Under the pieces are notes generated by a model that searched no databases, was not told where the DNA came from, and was given only the letters and a program-made list of their open reading frames with translations. From the NCBI RefSeq assembly GCF_001722335.1, contig NZ_MIHA01000046.1, positions 1 through 6,541 on the forward strand: a stretch of 6,541 nucleotides of DNA, in the 5' to 3' direction. The DNA is from Mycolicibacterium flavescens. Lineage in GTDB: Bacteria; Actinomycetota; Actinomycetes; Mycobacteriales; Mycobacteriaceae. Positions 6,277-6,541 of this stretch are shown piece by piece. Position 1 is the stretch's first letter. Each line of letters starts with the position of its first letter. The position numbers and the translations under genes are program-made.

Positions 6277-6282
6277 TAGCCT
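6277..6282 (+). promoter_or_regulatory. Candidate -10 box for the secreted Pro-rich protein gene
   Basis: TAGCCT fits TANNNT and lies 8 bases before the ATG at 6291, the same arrangement as at 2216-2221. No ribosome binding site is present between them, consistent with a leaderless transcript. Confidence 0.4.
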
Positions 6283-6290
6283 CGACACCC

Positions 6291-6541
6291 ATGACCGGAC
6301 GACAGCGGACCTCCGCTGCTTTGATCACCGCCGCGCTCGGCCTGGGCGCGCTGGCATTGTCGGCGACGGCCGGCGCGCAGCCCGCGGTCCCGCCACCGCC
6401 ACCGGGCGAACCGCTGCCGCCGGGCCAGCCCGTGATGATCGTCGACAGCGCCCCAGCCGCTCCGCCGGCGCCGCCGCCCGCCGGGCCGCCGCAGGTCCCG
6501 CAGATCCAGAACCCGGTCTACGGCTCCGGCAGCGGTCCGTT
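6291..6541 (+). CDS. Secreted proline-rich protein of unknown function (3' truncated)
   Basis: Only the first 83 codons are inside the window. Residues 1-29 form a typical Sec signal peptide: MTGRQR with two Arg, a hydrophobic core of Ala/Leu/Gly (about 9-25), and an A-G-A signal peptidase I site before Q30. No lipobox cysteine follows, so it is not a lipoprotein. The mature part starts with proline runs (VPPPPPGEPLPPGQP, then APPAPPPAGPP) and goes on to QIQNPVYGSGSGP at the window end. Such Pro-rich N-termini are common in exported mycobacterial cell-envelope proteins, where they act as flexible spacers. The downstream domain that would identify it is missing, so no function is assigned. It has a candidate promoter of its own and lies beyond a hairpin, suggesting it is not transcribed with ercc3. 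Confidence 0.8.
   Translation, partial: MTGRQRTSAALITAALGLGALALSATAGAQPAVPPPPPGEPLPPGQPVMIVDSAPAAPPAPPPAGPPQVPQIQNPVYGSGSGP

Noticed and set aside
4493..6328. Long open frame of 611 codons on the minus strand opposite ercc3
   Set aside because: It mirrors the G/C3-rich codons of a clearly conserved helicase gene; its translation has low-complexity Arg/His/Gln composition and no recognisable motif.

Overview
The window looks like a chromosomal segment from a high-GC actinobacterium, almost certainly a Mycobacterium or close relative. G or C dominates third codon positions, the DNA-repair helicase is a mycobacterial-type XPB, and the gene order matches, from memory, the M. tuberculosis block rpfA - moaE2 - mog - moaC2 - Rv0863 - Rv0862c - ercc3. 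No mobile element, RNA gene or CRISPR array is visible, and no gene-free stretch exceeds 300 bases.

Layout. Bases 1-579 (+) are the 3' end of a proline/alanine-rich protein with a 72-bp in-frame repeat, best read as the C-terminal part of the resuscitation-promoting factor RpfA; its catalytic domain lies outside the window. Converging on it is a tight minus-strand operon (about 2164 down to 590): a small conserved hypothetical, then moaC, mog and moaE. The three moa/mog genes are joined by 4-base start/stop overlaps. They supply cyclic pyranopterin formation, molybdopterin adenylylation and the large subunit of molybdopterin synthase. moaA and moaD, needed for the same pathway, are not in the window.

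A short divergent control region (about 2159-2229) separates this operon from two plus-strand genes. The first (2230-4524) encodes a 764-residue helicase-associated protein with a module shared with XPB and a WYL-like C-terminus. The second (4583-6232) encodes XPB/Ercc3, with all main SF2 helicase motifs and the XPB-specific RED motif. Both appear to be read from leaderless mRNAs: a -10 hexamer lies 7-8 bases before the ATG. The XPB promoter also carries a TGTCA-type element resembling the mycobacterial RecA-independent DNA-damage promoter, and a dyad.

After a GC-rich hairpin, the window closes with the start of a secreted proline-rich protein (6291 onward) with a clear signal peptide.

Most of the region is conserved core chromosome. 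The least described parts are the WYL-containing partner of XPB, the possible damage control of the XPB gene, and the ambiguous start of the small hypothetical gene.
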